A stretch of 64,000 nucleotides of DNA, taken from assembly GCF_027579695.1 (NCBI RefSeq), contig NC_083582.1:2628378-2692377 (forward strand). The letters run 5' to 3'. The position numbers were made by a program, and so were the translations under genes. The notes under the pieces were generated by a model that was given only the letters and a program-made list of their open reading frames with translations, ran no database searches and was not told the DNA's origin. Origin of the DNA: Neoarius graeffei (lineage: Eukaryota; Chordata; Actinopteri; Siluriformes; Ariidae). Numbering within the stretch: position 1 is the first letter of the stretch; each line of letters opens with the position of its first letter. Shown here piece by piece: positions 32,117 through 43,663 of this stretch.

Positions 32117-32498
32117 TTCATTCATCTCATCTCATTATCTGTAGCCGCTTTATCCTGTTCCACAGGGTCGCAGGCAAGCTGGAGCCTATCCCAGCTGACT
32201 ACGGGCGAAAGGCGGGGTTCACCCTGGACAAGTCGCCAGGTCATCACAGGGCTGACACATAGACACAGACAACCATTCACACTCACATTCACACCTACGC
32301 TCAATTTAGAGTCACCAGTTAACCTAACCTGCATGTCTTTGGACTGTGGGGGAAACCGGAGCACCCGGAGGAAACCCACGCGGACACGGGGAGAACATGC
32401 AAACTCCGCACAGAAAGGCCCTCGCCGGCCACGGGGCTCGAACCCAGGACCTTCTTGCTGTGAGGCGACAGCGCTAACCACTACACCACCGTGCCGCC
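32117..32498 (-). mobile_element. tRNA-derived SINE, full length
   Basis: Minus strand. Head GGCGGCACGGTGGTGTAGTG with A box (TAGTGGTTAGCGC) and B box (GGTTCGAGCCC), a ~300-bp body and the 3' tail GAGATGAGATGA. Flanked by a perfect 13-bp duplication GGCCATAGACTTT (32104-32116 and 32499-32511), which shows LINE-type insertion. It sits at the right edge of the hAT MITE. Confidence 0.92.
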
Positions 32499-33175
32499 GG
32501 CCATAGACTTTGGTGAACATAAAGTGAAGAATGTCAAAATGTCAGAATTTAGGCTATGACTGCAGCACATCCAACAATAAAGGGCCAATATCCGGAATTG
32601 CCCAAGGGATATCACCGGGCACCCTCTCTTATCTTAATGAGTAGACCTTGGACAACAACAAACAGCAAAAAAAAAAAAACTTTAACCGACGAAGCCAGGT
32701 TCAGCCAAATTTGGGCCTTTGGCTCCCGGACTAAGGCGGATAAATTTGAGTCACTAAACTAATAAACGACTTTCTCAAGTAGAAAGTTTGGCTGTTGCTT
32801 GGATTTTATTGTGTGGCTAAATCCTGTCAGGTTGGTTAGCGTGTTAACGTGTTAGCATGTTAGCGTTAGAGCCACTTGAGCCTGTGTATTGTGCTAAAGC
32901 GAGTGTAAACTTCAACTCCACTGTAGTTCGCTTCATCCATCTCTCCTCAGTATGTGAGATTTCCCTGACGGAGGTGGCGGATTAAAAGGGATTGATCACA
33001 CGTTCACCATCTCTCTCACCAGACTTTGAAATTTAAAGCCTTTGAATTTTAGCACTAATTTTTCTGTAATTAAGTTATGTGAATTTTTTTGCCTCTGGAT
33101 TCCATGCAAGTTTTCAATATTTCATTTTCACTGATAGCGGAGCTCCACGAGCGGCGCCCCAAAGGCACAGAGTAC

Positions 33176-33830
33176 CAGTCACACACGCCGCCTTGTGGCC
33201 AGTGTTAGTAATTACAGTCATACACACCGCCTAGTGGCCAGTGTTAGTAATTAGTCATACACACCACCTAGTGGTCAGTGTTAGTAATTACCAGTCACAC
33301 ACACCACCTAGTGGTCAGTGTTAGTAATTACCAGTCACACACACCACCTAGTGGTCAGTGTTAGTAATTACCAGTCATACACACCGCCTAGTGGCCAGTG
33401 TTAGTAATTACCAGTCACACACACCGCCTAGTGGCCAGTGTTAGTAATTACCATTCATACACACCGCCTAGTGGCCAGTGTTAGTAATTAGTCATACACA
33501 CCACCTAGTGGTCAGTGTTAGTAATTACCAGTCATACACACCGCCTAGTGGTCAGTGTTAGTAATTACCAGTCACACACACCACCTAGTGGTCAGTGTAA
33601 GTAATTACCAGTCACACACACCGCCTAGTGGCCAGTGTTAGTAATTACCAGTCACACACACCGCCTAGTGGCCAGTGTTAGTAATTACCAGTCACACACC
33701 GCCTAGTGGCCAGTGTTAGTCATTACCAGTCACACACACCGCCTAGTGGTCAGTGTTAGTAATTACCAGTCATACACACCGCCTAGTGGTCAGTGTTAGT
33801 AATTACCAGTCACACACACCGCCTAGTGCC
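33176..33830. repeat. 40-bp minisatellite, about 16 copies
   Basis: Unit AGTCACACACACCGCCTAGT plus GGCCAGTGTTAGTAATTACC with few substitutions (CCACCTAGTGGTCAG variants) and occasional short deletions. Each unit includes CCTAGTGG, reminiscent of a CTCF-type core. Not coding. Confidence 0.93.
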
Positions 33831-33839
33831 AAATCTGCA

Positions 33840-34690
33840 ACATCTTTGTACAGCGAAGAACACTCCAAAAAGGAATAAGATTTTCAATTTAACTTCATAA
33901 TTTATTAATATTTTCACTTATCCTTGTTTACATAATATACTTGATGTGGTTCAGCCATCTTTAGTTGGATTGAACACCGCTTGTGGCATCAACACTTTTT
34001 ATTTTCTCAAATGGAACTTTTACTAACCTTCATTTCCTGTTTGACATGATTATATATAATTTATTACATGTAACCTACTATTTTAATTAACATACCGACT
34101 TAGTACTGCTGTTATATTTCCAGTAATTCTCTTTGGTGGAATGTAATATTGTCGGTGATGCCAACACTTGTCAAATAGAACTTTGTGTAATTTTTATGAA
34201 CTATTTAATATTAATACATTTTATTTGCAAAATTTACATCAATAATTCTGGTATTACTGATACAATGTATATTAAATAATTAAGTTTATAGTTCAATCAT
34301 TCTCTTTAGTAGATAATTGTTTACTTGACTGGACATATAGTCCTTTTTAATTCAGTTGTTTTCTCTGGGATCTAAAATCTCTTTTTATTCAGGACATGCT
34401 TATTTGATCCCTTTAACTTGATGCTGTGCGATAAATATGCCTATTACAATAGGAGTGTATAATGTGGAATAAAACAATCATTGCTTTGGGTTATATATTG
34501 GAATTTTTTCTCATGTATAAGGGCTCATGGGTGAATGTAAGGGAAAAGTACAGATTTTGTAAGGGCATGGGGAACTAAAGGGTGACATGTATGCAGATGG
34601 GAGCTCTGCTTTTAGGCAGTGCCTAAATCTATACATTATTTTGCAATGTTCACAAACATTATGACCACTGACAGGTGACAGGTGTACAGA
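33840..34690. other. No gene recognised
   Basis: AT-rich sequence without long ORFs or repeats that I can name. Confidence 0.4.
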
Positions 34691-34699
34691 GGATGTTAC

Positions 34700-35640
34700 A
34701 CAGTGGTGTGATATGAAGTTTATCGTCGAGTGGTGAGTGTATATATCACGAGTAAGTGAAGTGAGTTAGTGAAAATATTTTTCAACACAAGATAAACTTC
34801 ATATCTGCGCACCATGGTGTAATGTTCTTTATATTATATTATATGGACACATCCACACAAAAAAACACAAGTTAATCAAAAGAATTTTAATGTTGAACCA
34901 GTTCGCCATTTTGATGGCGCGTGTCTCGTCAGCGGGAAAACACTGGGAGTGACATAATCGGAGTGAAATATTGGGAAATATGTCACTCAGACCCGCAATG
35001 TATTTCATATGAAAAATGCGAGTTTTTCAACATGAGAAGATAAACTTCATATCTTCAACCCAATGTGTGACTCATCTCATCTCATTATCTGTAGCCGCTT
35101 TATCCTGTTCTACAGGGTCGCAGGCGAGCTGGATCCTATCCCAGCTGACTACGGGCGAAAGGCGGGGTACACCCTGGACAAGTCGCCAGGTCATCACAGG
35201 GCTGACACATAGACACAGACAACCATTCACACTCACATTCACACCTACGCTCAATTTAGAGTCACCAGTTAACCTAACCTGCATGTCTTTGGACTGTGGG
35301 GGAAACCGGAGCACCCGGAGGAAACCCACGCGGACACGGGGAGAACATGCAAACTCCACACAGAAAGGCCCTCGCCGGCCCCGGGGCTCGAACCCAGGAC
35401 CTTCTTGCTGTGAGGCGACAGCGCTAACCACTACACCACCGTGCCGCCCCCAATGTGTGACTTTTCTTTTTATTATATTGATACATTCACAAACAAAAAG
35501 TCCCCAAATTTATCAAAACAATTCACTGTTTTCCTCACGAGTGACAGATAAAGATTTATGTCCTGGTTTTGATTCTCCACATCCCGGATGGAGCTCAGAT
35601 GAAAAATACCTGTGGTCTATTTCACACTAAAACACTCGAG
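34700..35640. repeat. Dispersed repeat with internal duplication
   Basis: An ~85-bp segment at 34785-34865 (TCAACACAAGATAAACTTCA) reappears at 35023-35072 and 35463-35505, the second copy being split by a SINE. Family not recognised. Confidence 0.45.
35073..35448 (-). mobile_element. tRNA-derived SINE, full length
   Basis: Same family as 32117. Flanked by a 14-bp direct repeat CCCAATGTGTGACT (35059-35072 and 35449-35462). A and B boxes intact; tail GAGATGAGATGA. Confidence 0.92.
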
Positions 35641-36082
35641 TCTCATAATCATTGTGATATCATGTTATAGCATTGATTATTATACATACAGGACACTTTT
35701 TCTATGGAAAAAGTTCTATTCCCTTCTGGTGGGTTTATTGATGGCATGCAGTATTGTTATCATATCGCTTATTCTCCATGTATTACTCCATTCTCCCCAA
35801 TAGAGAATGAGCATGCAATATTGTTATAATATTGCACATTGTCAAGACAACACGATGTCACACATCGAAGCTCATGCGAAGATCCAATGACAACTTTTCT
35901 GTTGCGCATGTGCACAATCATTTTTTTGTTGGGCGGGAGAGAGAGAAGACGAGGTTAATCCAGTGCTAGGTTTAAGTACTAAATAAATAAACTGAAACTA
36001 AAGATGCGCTGAACACCTGAAAGGCTACCAAAACTTCCCTGGATATTCTCCACACACATTTACAAGAGAAAAACAGACCAAT

Positions 36083-36205
36083 GAACATCAAAAAACTGGA
36101 AAAGAGAGCAACAGAGGAAATATTGTCAAAGTTCTACTTAGAGGTGAAGAAAAGTGACGGAGACTTTTACAAGAGGACGTCACTCATGGACTTCACTCAA
36201 CAAAG
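36083..36205 (+). pseudogene. Possible Crypton-type (DUF3504) recombinase fragment
   Basis: About 40 codons read KRATEEILSKFYLEVKKSDG then DFYKRTSLMDF, which resembles the N-terminal part of Crypton-derived tyrosine-recombinase proteins in vertebrates. It breaks off after DFTQQ. No catalytic Arg/Tyr region was found. Tentative. Confidence 0.35.
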
Positions 36206-36635
36206 CCCTTTTGTTTTGAACAACTGCAATGTAACAATTAACTCTGACCAAAAGTAACTGTGAACTTGAACTGTCAGCCTGGATATAACTTGTATATAAG
36301 TCGGGTTGCTGTTCAGGCTTTTTGGACTTGGACCATTTTATTGTTAGAACTTTGACTTTGTACAGTACACTGGACTGACAGAACATTGAATTACATTTGA
36401 TCAGAATCAGCATTCAGTATTGGTATGTTCCCGCCTGTTCTTAACTTTTTGTAAAATCTATAATTGTTCCATTGAAGGTGTATGAATAATAATATTTGCT
36501 GGCTTTTTTTGTGGTCTATTAGATACGGTATATTCCCTTCAGCTACTCGTCTTGAACTCATTCAGTATCATGCTCGCTGAATGGAATCTATCTTATATAC
36601 CACTCAACGCCAGCCAATATTATTTGATTACCTAA

Positions 36636-37020
36636 TTACAGTGGCACCTGTCGAGGGTTGGGGTTTATTAGGCAGTGAGAGAACAGTCAGTTCTTGAAGT
36701 TGATGTGTTGGAAGCAGGAAAAATGGGCGAGTGTAAGGATCTGAGTGACTTTGACAAGGTCACATTGTGATGGTGAGATGACTGGGTCTGAACATCTCCA
36801 AAATGGCCCATCCTGTGGGGTGTTCCTGGTATGCAGGGGTTAGTACTGAACAAAAGTGGTCCAAGGAGCCAAAGGACAACTGGTGACAGGGTCATGGGTG
36901 TCAAAGGCTCACTAATTCACATGGGGCATGAAGGCTAGAACATATGGTCCAATCTCACAGAAGAGCTCCTGGAGCGCAAACTGCTGAAAAAGTTACTGCT
37001 GACACCTTTCTGTTTTAGGC
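36636..37020 (+). mobile_element. Tc1-like element relic (5' part)
   Basis: Contains CAGTGGCACCTGTCGAGGGT once, then GTTGATGTGTTGGAAGCAGG and the start of a Tc1-type transposase (MGECKDLSDFDK at 36724) that soon loses frame. Highly similar to 55165-55545, where the first segment has expanded into a tandem array. Confidence 0.7.
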
Positions 37021-37259
37021 AGAATTAACTTTTTCAGCAGTTTACTGACATAAACAGAAAGATGAGAGAGGAGTAATATTCTCAAGACTAGTCCTCAGAG
37101 GTGTGTGTCTAATTCAGATCTGAGAGGAGACTGTAAAGTGGATTTCAGTGTCACGTCAGGCCGCTGTGAATAATCAGTGATGTCGTACAGTGGCCTGGTC
37201 AACGCCCCTCTATATTCCAAACATTTGTAAATGTCATTATAATACTGGGCAGATTCATC

Positions 37260-38130
37260 ATCTCACACGGAGGTGATGTTCTTAGTCCAGTCCAGATCAC
37301 GAGAAGAACAAGTGAACAGTCAGAACACAATCATTAGAGATATTCCTGCAGAAACTAAACATTCCCTCAGTTCAGCTATCTTGGTGTTATGTTTGATCCA
37401 ACTCTCTCTTGGAATGACCCTATTGACCACATTTCCACCAAAACCTCATTTCACTCAGTTGTGTTACAGAAAGCCTGTAAGATCATCCATCATGAGGCTT
37501 GTGTCACTTTGTATAACACCGTGATCCTTCCCCTGTTTGATTACTGCTCAGCTGTCTGGGACGGTTATGGAAAAACTCATTGCGACTATTTTGAAAAACT
37601 TCCAAGGCATGTGGTCAGTATTACTGAGGGTTGCAAAATCCAACAGCATGAAATCAGTCGCGTTGTTAGTTGGTCATCGTTAAAATCTCGCAGGATGTAT
37701 CAAATTTGTAGGCAAATTTTCAAGTGCTGACATGGCCTTGCACCTGCTTATCTTTGACATGATTTTTGCTACTTACACGATTTCCTCCCACATAATACTC
37801 GAAATAAAGACCTTCTCCGCTTGCTCCTCACTAAAACTGCTAAGTGTCATCGTTCTTTTCGCTTAAATGGGGCTAAAGTGTGGAACGCACTTCCGAGGAG
37901 TTCGAGAAAGGAAGCATCTTTCCCTAAATTCAAGAAGAGTCTCAGACTTCATTTGTGAAGTGAGTTTGGATGTGTGTGTGTGTGTGTGTGTGTTCATAGC
38001 CTATATATTCACAGTTATAGACCTTTTTTCATGTGTTTGTATGTTATTTAGTTATATTACAGGCTTCCGTTTAAACCTGCCTTAGCTAAATTGGTCCGCC
38101 TGTTTAGATGTTGATAAATAAATAAATCGA
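37260..38130 (+). mobile_element. LINE 3' relic (reverse transcriptase C-terminus)
   Basis: 37389-37730 encodes the region after the RT catalytic core (LYNTVILPLFDYCSAVWDGY; GCKIQQHEISRV), followed in other frames by FRLNGAKVWNALP-type sequence and a poly(A)-like ATAAATAAATAAAT end near 38120. 5'-truncated, with several frameshifts. Group uncertain (CR1/L2/Rex-like). Confidence 0.65.
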
Positions 38131-38253
38131 AACTGATATCCAGGTGTCGATCTGTTGATCATCTGACCTTTACCACATGCATCCTTTGTGAGCGTTGCCT
38201 ATTCCCTGCTTGTTCACTCCTTAGGGCCCGAGCACTGAAGGAGCAGGAGCCGT

Positions 38254-38268
38254 CCACCAGAGGGCGCC
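38254..38268 (+). promoter_or_regulatory. CTCF-like motif
   Basis: CCACCAGAGGGCGCC matches the vertebrate CTCF core (CCAxxAGRGGGCGC). Sequence match only; occupancy unknown. Confidence 0.4.
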
Positions 38269-38289
38269 TGCACTGTCGGTGAAAGGCAT

Positions 38290-39455
38290 TATTGCTTTCA
38301 TAAGGATTTTTTTATGCTGCTGATGTTAAATTGTGAAGAGATGTTTGATATTTCACAGTGTTGAAATGATGACACGATGGCATTGTATGTCTCGCCACGC
38401 AAACAGGAAGTGCCTCGTAAATTAGATAAGACTCAGACTTCCTGGGTTATTGGTGATGATGGTTATGATGATATCCACATGCTCAGAGTGACACACCAGT
38501 ATTGCGCCACCATCTGGCATCAGAAAGAGTGGCTTTTTCACCCATCTCTGTTGAGTAAAAAAGAACTCTTTTACTGGTCCTGTGATCTTGCCGGAGGTGT
38601 GAGGGGCCCATCATCACCGCTTGTGGCTATATTTAATTCTTATTTCCATATGGAATATTTTGCTGCTGATTTTGCTATCAGCCCCCGCTCCACTCAGCTC
38701 TCGTTTCGGTGGAATCGGCTCGGTCGTTTACTTCCTGTTTATCATGTCACAGCTCATCATTTCTATCAGGAAATCGACCTGATGGTGTTGCAGCAACAGT
38801 TCATTATTTTTATCCGAGTGAGTTTAATAAAAATTGTGTGTGTGTGTGTGTTTGAAGTGATTCATTACATTCAGCTTTAAAGCCCAAAGTGAGTTACACT
38901 GAAGCTTCAGTCTGCTGCATTAACTAGGCCATGAAACCGATCCACTATTCTGACCAGTAATTTTTTTTAAGAATTCAAAGTCCTTTAAACTTATAACTTG
39001 CATTAAAGCAGGGAGCAAACCTGTTTGTTTGTTTGTTTATTTGTCTGTCTGTCCATCCTTTATTCCTATTTAATTTTCCTCATAAAATTCTGGATTGACT
39101 GAATAGAGGTTTTTGATTGGTCAGTTGTAGTACGTGGTTTATTTGTGAAAGCCTGCACCAGGTTTTATTTTAAAAACGATTTGAGACACTATTAATTATC
39201 TAACGGATTGCTGGAGTCAGAATAAACTGAAATATTCACAACAGTATGACTGTCCTGCAGTTTTCATGACATTTAACTGACCTTTAATTCACTCCGAGAC
39301 TCCAGATGTTCATCCCAGAGGCAGTTTTACTTCTGCACTGATTTTAGAACGAGTGAAATTATAATTACTCACTATTAATCTTTAAAGAGGTGTGTCCATG
39401 TACTGACCCAGGACCAGCTGCTAAAAGACAGACCGAGCTTGGAGACCATCTTTGC
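38290..39455. other. No gene recognised
   Basis: A 167-codon ORF at 38377-38880 has no recognisable domain and ends in GT-repeat-coded Val/Cys residues; treated as chance. The rest shows no features. Confidence 0.4.
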
Positions 39456-39457
39456 AA

Positions 39458-41059
39458 CCCCGATTCCAAAAAAGTTGTGACAAAGTACAAACTGTAAATG
39501 AAAACGGAATGCAATAATTTACAAATCTCAAAAACTGATATTGTATTCACAATAGAACATAGACAACATATCAAATGTCGAAAGTGAGACATTTTGAAAT
39601 TTCATGCCAAATATTGGCTCATTTGAAATTTCATGACAGCAACACATCTCAAAAAAGTTGGGACAGGGGCAATAAGAGGCTGGAAAAGTTAAAGGTACAA
39701 AAAAGGAACAGCTGGAGGACCAAACTGCAACTCATTAGGTCAATTGGCAATAGGTCATTAACATGACTGGGTATAAAAAGAGCATCTTGGAGTGGCAGCG
39801 GCTCTCAGAAGTAAAGATGGGAAGAGGATCACCAATCCCCCTAATTCTGCGCCGACAAATAGTGGAGCAATATCAGAAAGGAGTTCGACAGTGTAAAATT
39901 GCAAAGAGTTTGAACATATCATCATCTACAGTGCATAATATCATCAAAAGATTCAGAGAATCTGGAAGAATCTCTGTGCGTAAGGGTCAAGGCCGGAAAA
40001 CCATACTGGGTGCCCGTGATCTTCGGGCCCTTAGACGGCACTGCATCGCATACAGGCATGCTTCTGTATTGGAAATCACAAAATGGGCTCAGGAATATTT
40101 CCAGAGAACATTATCTGTGAACACAATTCACCGTGCCATCCACCGTCGCCAGCTAAAACTCTATAGTTCAAAGAAGAAGCCGTATCTAAACATGATCCAG
40201 AAGCGCAGACGTCTTCTCTGGGCCAAGGCTCATTTAAAATGGACTGTGGCAAAGTGGAAAACTGTTCTGTGGTCAGACGAATCAAAATTTGAAGTTCTTT
40301 ATGGAAATCAGGGACGCCGTGTCATTCGGACTAAAGAGGAGAAGGACGACCCGAGTTGTTATCGGCGCTCAGTTCAGAAGCCTGCATCTCTGATGGTATG
40401 GGGTTGCATTAGTGCGTGTGGCATGGGCAGCTTACACATCTGGAAAGACACCATCAATGCTGAAAGGTATATCCAGGTTCTAGAGCAACATATGCTCCCA
40501 TCCAGACGACGTCTCTTTCAGGGAAGACCTTGCGTTTTCCAACATGACAATGCCAAACCACATACTGCATCAATTACAGCATCATGGCTGCGTAGAAGAA
40601 GGGTCCGGGTACTGAACTGGCCAGCCTGCAGTCCAGATCTTTCACCCATAGAAAACATTTGGCGCATCATAAAACGAAAGATACGACAAAAAAGACCTAA
40701 GACAGTTGAGCAACTAGAATCCTACATTAGACAAGAATGGGTTAACATTCCTATCCCTAAACTTGAGCAACTTGTCTCCTCAGTCCCCAGACGTTTACAG
40801 ACTGTTGTAAAGAGAAAAGGGGATGTCTCACAGTGGGAAACATGGCCTTGTCCCAACTTTTTTGAGATGTGTTGTTGTCATGAAATTTAAAATCACCTAA
40901 TTTTTCTCTTTAAATGATACATTTTCTCAGTTTAAACATTTGATATGTCATCTATGTTCTATTCTGAATAAAATATGGAATTTTGAAACTTCCTCATCAT
41001 TGCATTCCATTTTTATTTACAATTTGTACTTTGTCCCAACTTTTTTGGAATCGGGGTTT
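39458..41059 (+). mobile_element. Tc1-like DNA transposon, copy 2
   Basis: Termini CCCCGATTCCAAAAAAGTTG and the complement ending CCAACTTTTTTGGAATCGGGG at about 41055. One transposase ORF. Nearly identical over its length to 9798-11395. The right flank shows TTA after the terminus, but a clear TA duplication is not seen at the left, where the flank reads GCAACCCC. Confidence 0.92.
39763..40890 (+). CDS. Tc1-like transposase, copy 2
   Basis: 375-residue ORF; likely start at 39817 (MGRGSPIPL). Same helix-turn-helix and DD34E core as copy 1: [24 protein letters not shown]. It reads through the site where copy 1 stops (W for a stop one codon on) into [15 protein letters not shown], ending in terminal-repeat sequence; copy 1 may therefore have the ancestral end and this one an extension, or the reverse. 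No internal stop, so possibly functional. Confidence 0.88.
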   Translation: MTGYKKSILEWQRLSEVKMGRGSPIPLILRRQIVEQYQKGVRQCKIAKSLNISSSTVHNIIKRFRESGRISVRKGQGRKTILGARDLRALRRHCIAYRHASVLEITKWAQEYFQRTLSVNTIHRAIHRRQLKLYSSKKKPYLNMIQKRRRLLWAKAHLKWTVAKWKTVLWSDESKFEVLYGNQGRRVIRTKEEKDDPSCYRRSVQKPASLMVWGCISACGMGSLHIWKDTINAERYIQVLEQHMLPSRRRLFQGRPCVFQHDNAKPHTASITASWLRRRRVRVLNWPACSPDLSPIENIWRIIKRKIRQKRPKTVEQLESYIRQEWVNIPIPKLEQLVSSVPRRLQTVVKRKGDVSQWETWPCPNFFEMCCCHEI

Positions 41060-41243
41060 ATTTCCTGTGGGGTTATTTGTCACTTTGAAGCAGTTAAGGG
41101 TTTTAATGAGTGTTTAGTGTATTAATGAATCAAAAATCCAGCAGACTCGCAGTATAAAGCCACTGCTAACAGATTTTACCTTACATTACTCTGTTCACAC
41201 AAGCAATGTACAAACTGAGGTATGCTTTTGTTTACCTATATAT

Positions 41244-41247
<4 letters not shown>

Positions 41248-41288
<41 letters not shown>
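41248..41288. repeat. (GT)n microsatellite
   Basis: About 20 GT units. Confidence 0.9.
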
Positions 41289-41290
<2 letters not shown>

Positions 41291-41519
41291 TGAGTATACA
41301 CTAAGGTCATCTTAACTTCATTTTTTTCCTGTTTTGATCAAAACTGTAATATTTTGTAAAAATGGAAAGTGTTAGACTCTAATTGTAGATATTTACATGA
41401 CTAAGACGACTTCCTTTTGTTATTTATTTGTATTTTATACTAAAAAAATCCTCCCTCTTGTTTTGATAAACAAATGATTATGATGAATTCATGAATATGT
41501 AAATGAGTCTGCAGCACCA

Positions 41520-41703
41520 TAGAGACGTCTGTGTGGTGGACAGGAGGAAGATTTCCGGGTGAAGCAGCAGAACTCAGTACTGAGCTCCTCATCTCCACAC
41601 GCCTGGACCTCAGTGTGGGTTACAGCTGGAATTAAAGCTGCAGGCAGTTAAAGCTCGTTATTGTCTGTGAGGTGTTTCTCTGCGTTCTGCTTTAAAGCCT
41701 GAG
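41520..41703 (+). other. Probable 5' UTR exon of the zinc-finger gene
   Basis: Exon-like sequence ending GCCTGAG before a strong donor (gtaagat) at 41704, without a long ORF. It lies 2 kb upstream of the zinc-finger coding exon, which begins just after a good acceptor. The 5' limit is a guess. Confidence 0.4.
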
Positions 41704-41887
41704 GTAAGATACACTCACACTTCACTGACCACATCTTAAATACCTCCTCAGATATACATCAGGAACACTGTCCTCAACTCTACCTTCAACTAGAAGGACA
41801 TCATTCAGCACTTTGACCTGAAATTACAGCTGGTGTTGTCTTTACTGTAATACTGTAATACTGATGCTCATTATGCTCACTATATTA

Positions 41888-42110
41888 ACCCCATTTCCAG
41901 AAAAGTTGGGGTATTTTCCAAAATGCAATTTAAAGTAAAATGTGTGATGTGTTAATTCATGTGGACCTTTATTTACCTGACAAAAGTACAAAGAAAAGAT
42001 TTCAATAGTTTTATTGATCAACTTCATTGTATTTTGTAATATAAATGAAGTTAGAAGCTGACGCCTGAAACACACTCAGAAAAAAGTTGGGACATTGCAG
42101 CAAAACTGTT
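41888..42110. mobile_element. Tc1-type MITE relic
   Basis: Starts CCCATTTCCAGAAAAGTTGG and near 42085 has AGAAAAAAGTTGGGACATTG, Tc1-type terminal words, with only ~200 bp between. No transposase. Confidence 0.5.
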
Positions 42111-42285
42111 TGTATTAAGTGTCCAGAGCGTCTTCTAAGTGCGACTTTCAATTGTCCGTATGGGGTCGTTCTTGCAGGAGTGAAGTGATGAGAACCTCAG
42201 CCAGAAGTAGGGCATCAGGATGGATCAGGCAGGTCTGAGGAGCAGGAGAGGTTTAGCACCACTGGTGTCTCAGGAATGATATGTG

Positions 42286-42292
<7 letters not shown>

Positions 42293-42318
<26 letters not shown>
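42293..42318. repeat. (AG)n microsatellite
   Basis: AG run at the end of the L2 fragment below. Confidence 0.9.
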
Positions 42319-42320
<2 letters not shown>

Positions 42321-42324
42321 TGTT

Positions 42325-43165
42325 AGGTTTGTCCAATGTCACCTAATGGTTAAGAACAGTGTACATATTGCGCTGAGTACAAGCAGGGACTCCAGCGAGA
42401 CTAACTATGACAGCATAACTAAAAGGGGAGAGCCAGAAGGTAACACAGGCATGAGGGGCCCCGGGACATAAAGCAGCAGCCACTACACCGTCAACAAACT
42501 CGAGTGAGCAAGCGAGTGGGGACTGACAGCATCCATACATCCCAGTTTACCAAAACACTCTGTCTGAGGATCCTCCAGATCTCCTCCTTTACCTCATAAA
42601 CACCATTAACACAAGGCTTGACTAAACAGATCTGTTTTCAGCCGAGACTTAAACACTGAGACTGTGTCTGATTCCCGAACATTACTTGGAAGGCTGTTCC
42701 ATAACTATGGGGCTTTGTAAGAAAAGGCTCCGCCCCCTGATGTAGCCTCCACTATACGAGGTACCAGCAGATAGCCTGCACCTTTTGATCTAAGTAGGCG
42801 TGGCGGGTCATAGAGGAGCAGAAGTTCACTCAGGTACTGTGGTGCGAGACCATTTAGTGCTTTAAAGGTCAATAGTAGTATTTTATAATCAATATGAAAT
42901 TTGATTGGGAGCCAATGCAGTGTGGATAAGACAGGCGTGATGGGGTCATATTTTCTAGTTCTAGTAAGGACTCTTGCTGCTGCATTTTGAACTAACTGGA
43001 GCCTGTTTATTCTCCTACTGGAACATCCAGACAGTAAGGCATTACAATAATCCAACCTGGAGGGAACGAAGGCATGAACTAGTTTTTCCGCATCATGTAG
43101 TGACATTAAATTTCTTATTTTAGCAATATTTCTGAGATGAAAGAAAGCTATCCGGGTAATATTTC
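42325..43165 (-). mobile_element. L2-type LINE 3' fragment, minus strand
   Basis: Matches the plus strand of the full-length element at about 61800-62640: ITRIAFFHLRNIAKIRNLMS, LVHAFVPSRLDYCNALLSGC, then the same 3' UTR (for example CAAGCAGGGACTCC region). 5'-truncated, and the distal 3' UTR is also missing. Lies antisense in the zinc-finger gene intron. Confidence 0.88.
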
Positions 43166-43663
43166 TTTGTCTGTTAATCTCCGTTATTAGAAGGTTATGC
43201 AGCACTGATGCGTCTCAGTTGCCGAGCGACAGTGTTCCCATGGTGTGACTGCAAGTTAGCGTGTGGTTCACTAACTAGATGATAAAAATTCCTTCTATTG
43301 ATTTTTACTTGTATCCTGAACTGTGAGCAACTTTTTTGAAATGTGAAGACAGAAAAGCAAATGTTTACTTCACTGTGGCTTAAATGACAATTTTATGACT
43401 GAAATTTAAAAAAATAAATAAATGAATATGCTGTGGTCAAACATTTTTGTATGACGTTATGGCACAAGTGTGTTTAATGTTTTATGTGAATACATCAATT
43501 CTATAGATAAATGTTAATAAATGGCGGTTTTAGATACAGAGTGTCACTGCAACAAATAGTAGGCGATAACCCTTGTGCAGAATAAATGTTATCTTCATTT
43601 TACCTGAAATGGTCAGTTTCTAGCTGTAATGCCATCATTTTACATCTTGCTTCATTTCCAGAA

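Larger units (their letters stand above)
29447..32745. mobile_element. 3.3-kb inverted-repeat element (unclassified DNA transposon)
   Basis: About 150 bp at 29447-29600 is repeated inverted at 32585-32745. Shared words include AGTCCGGGAGCCA, GGTTAAAGTTTTTTTTTTTT and GAGGGTGCCCGGTGATATCC. No transposase is visible inside. The interior has AT-rich sequence, a hAT-type MITE (about 31031-32110) and a SINE (32117-32498). Superfamily not assigned. Confidence 0.6.
41704..43661 (+). other. Intron of the zinc-finger gene
   Basis: Runs from donor gtaagat to acceptor ttcatttccag. It holds a Tc1-type MITE relic (about 41890-42110), an AG microsatellite and an L2 3' fragment in antisense. The remainder shows no coding features. 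Confidence 0.4.

Noticed and set aside
38377-38880. 167-codon ORF
   Set aside because: No recognisable domain, partly encoded by a GT repeat, no exon signals.
43586-43663. Upstream in-frame ATG of the zinc-finger ORF
   Set aside because: It lies before a good splice acceptor ending at 43661; the extra 26 codons do not resemble a protein N-terminus.
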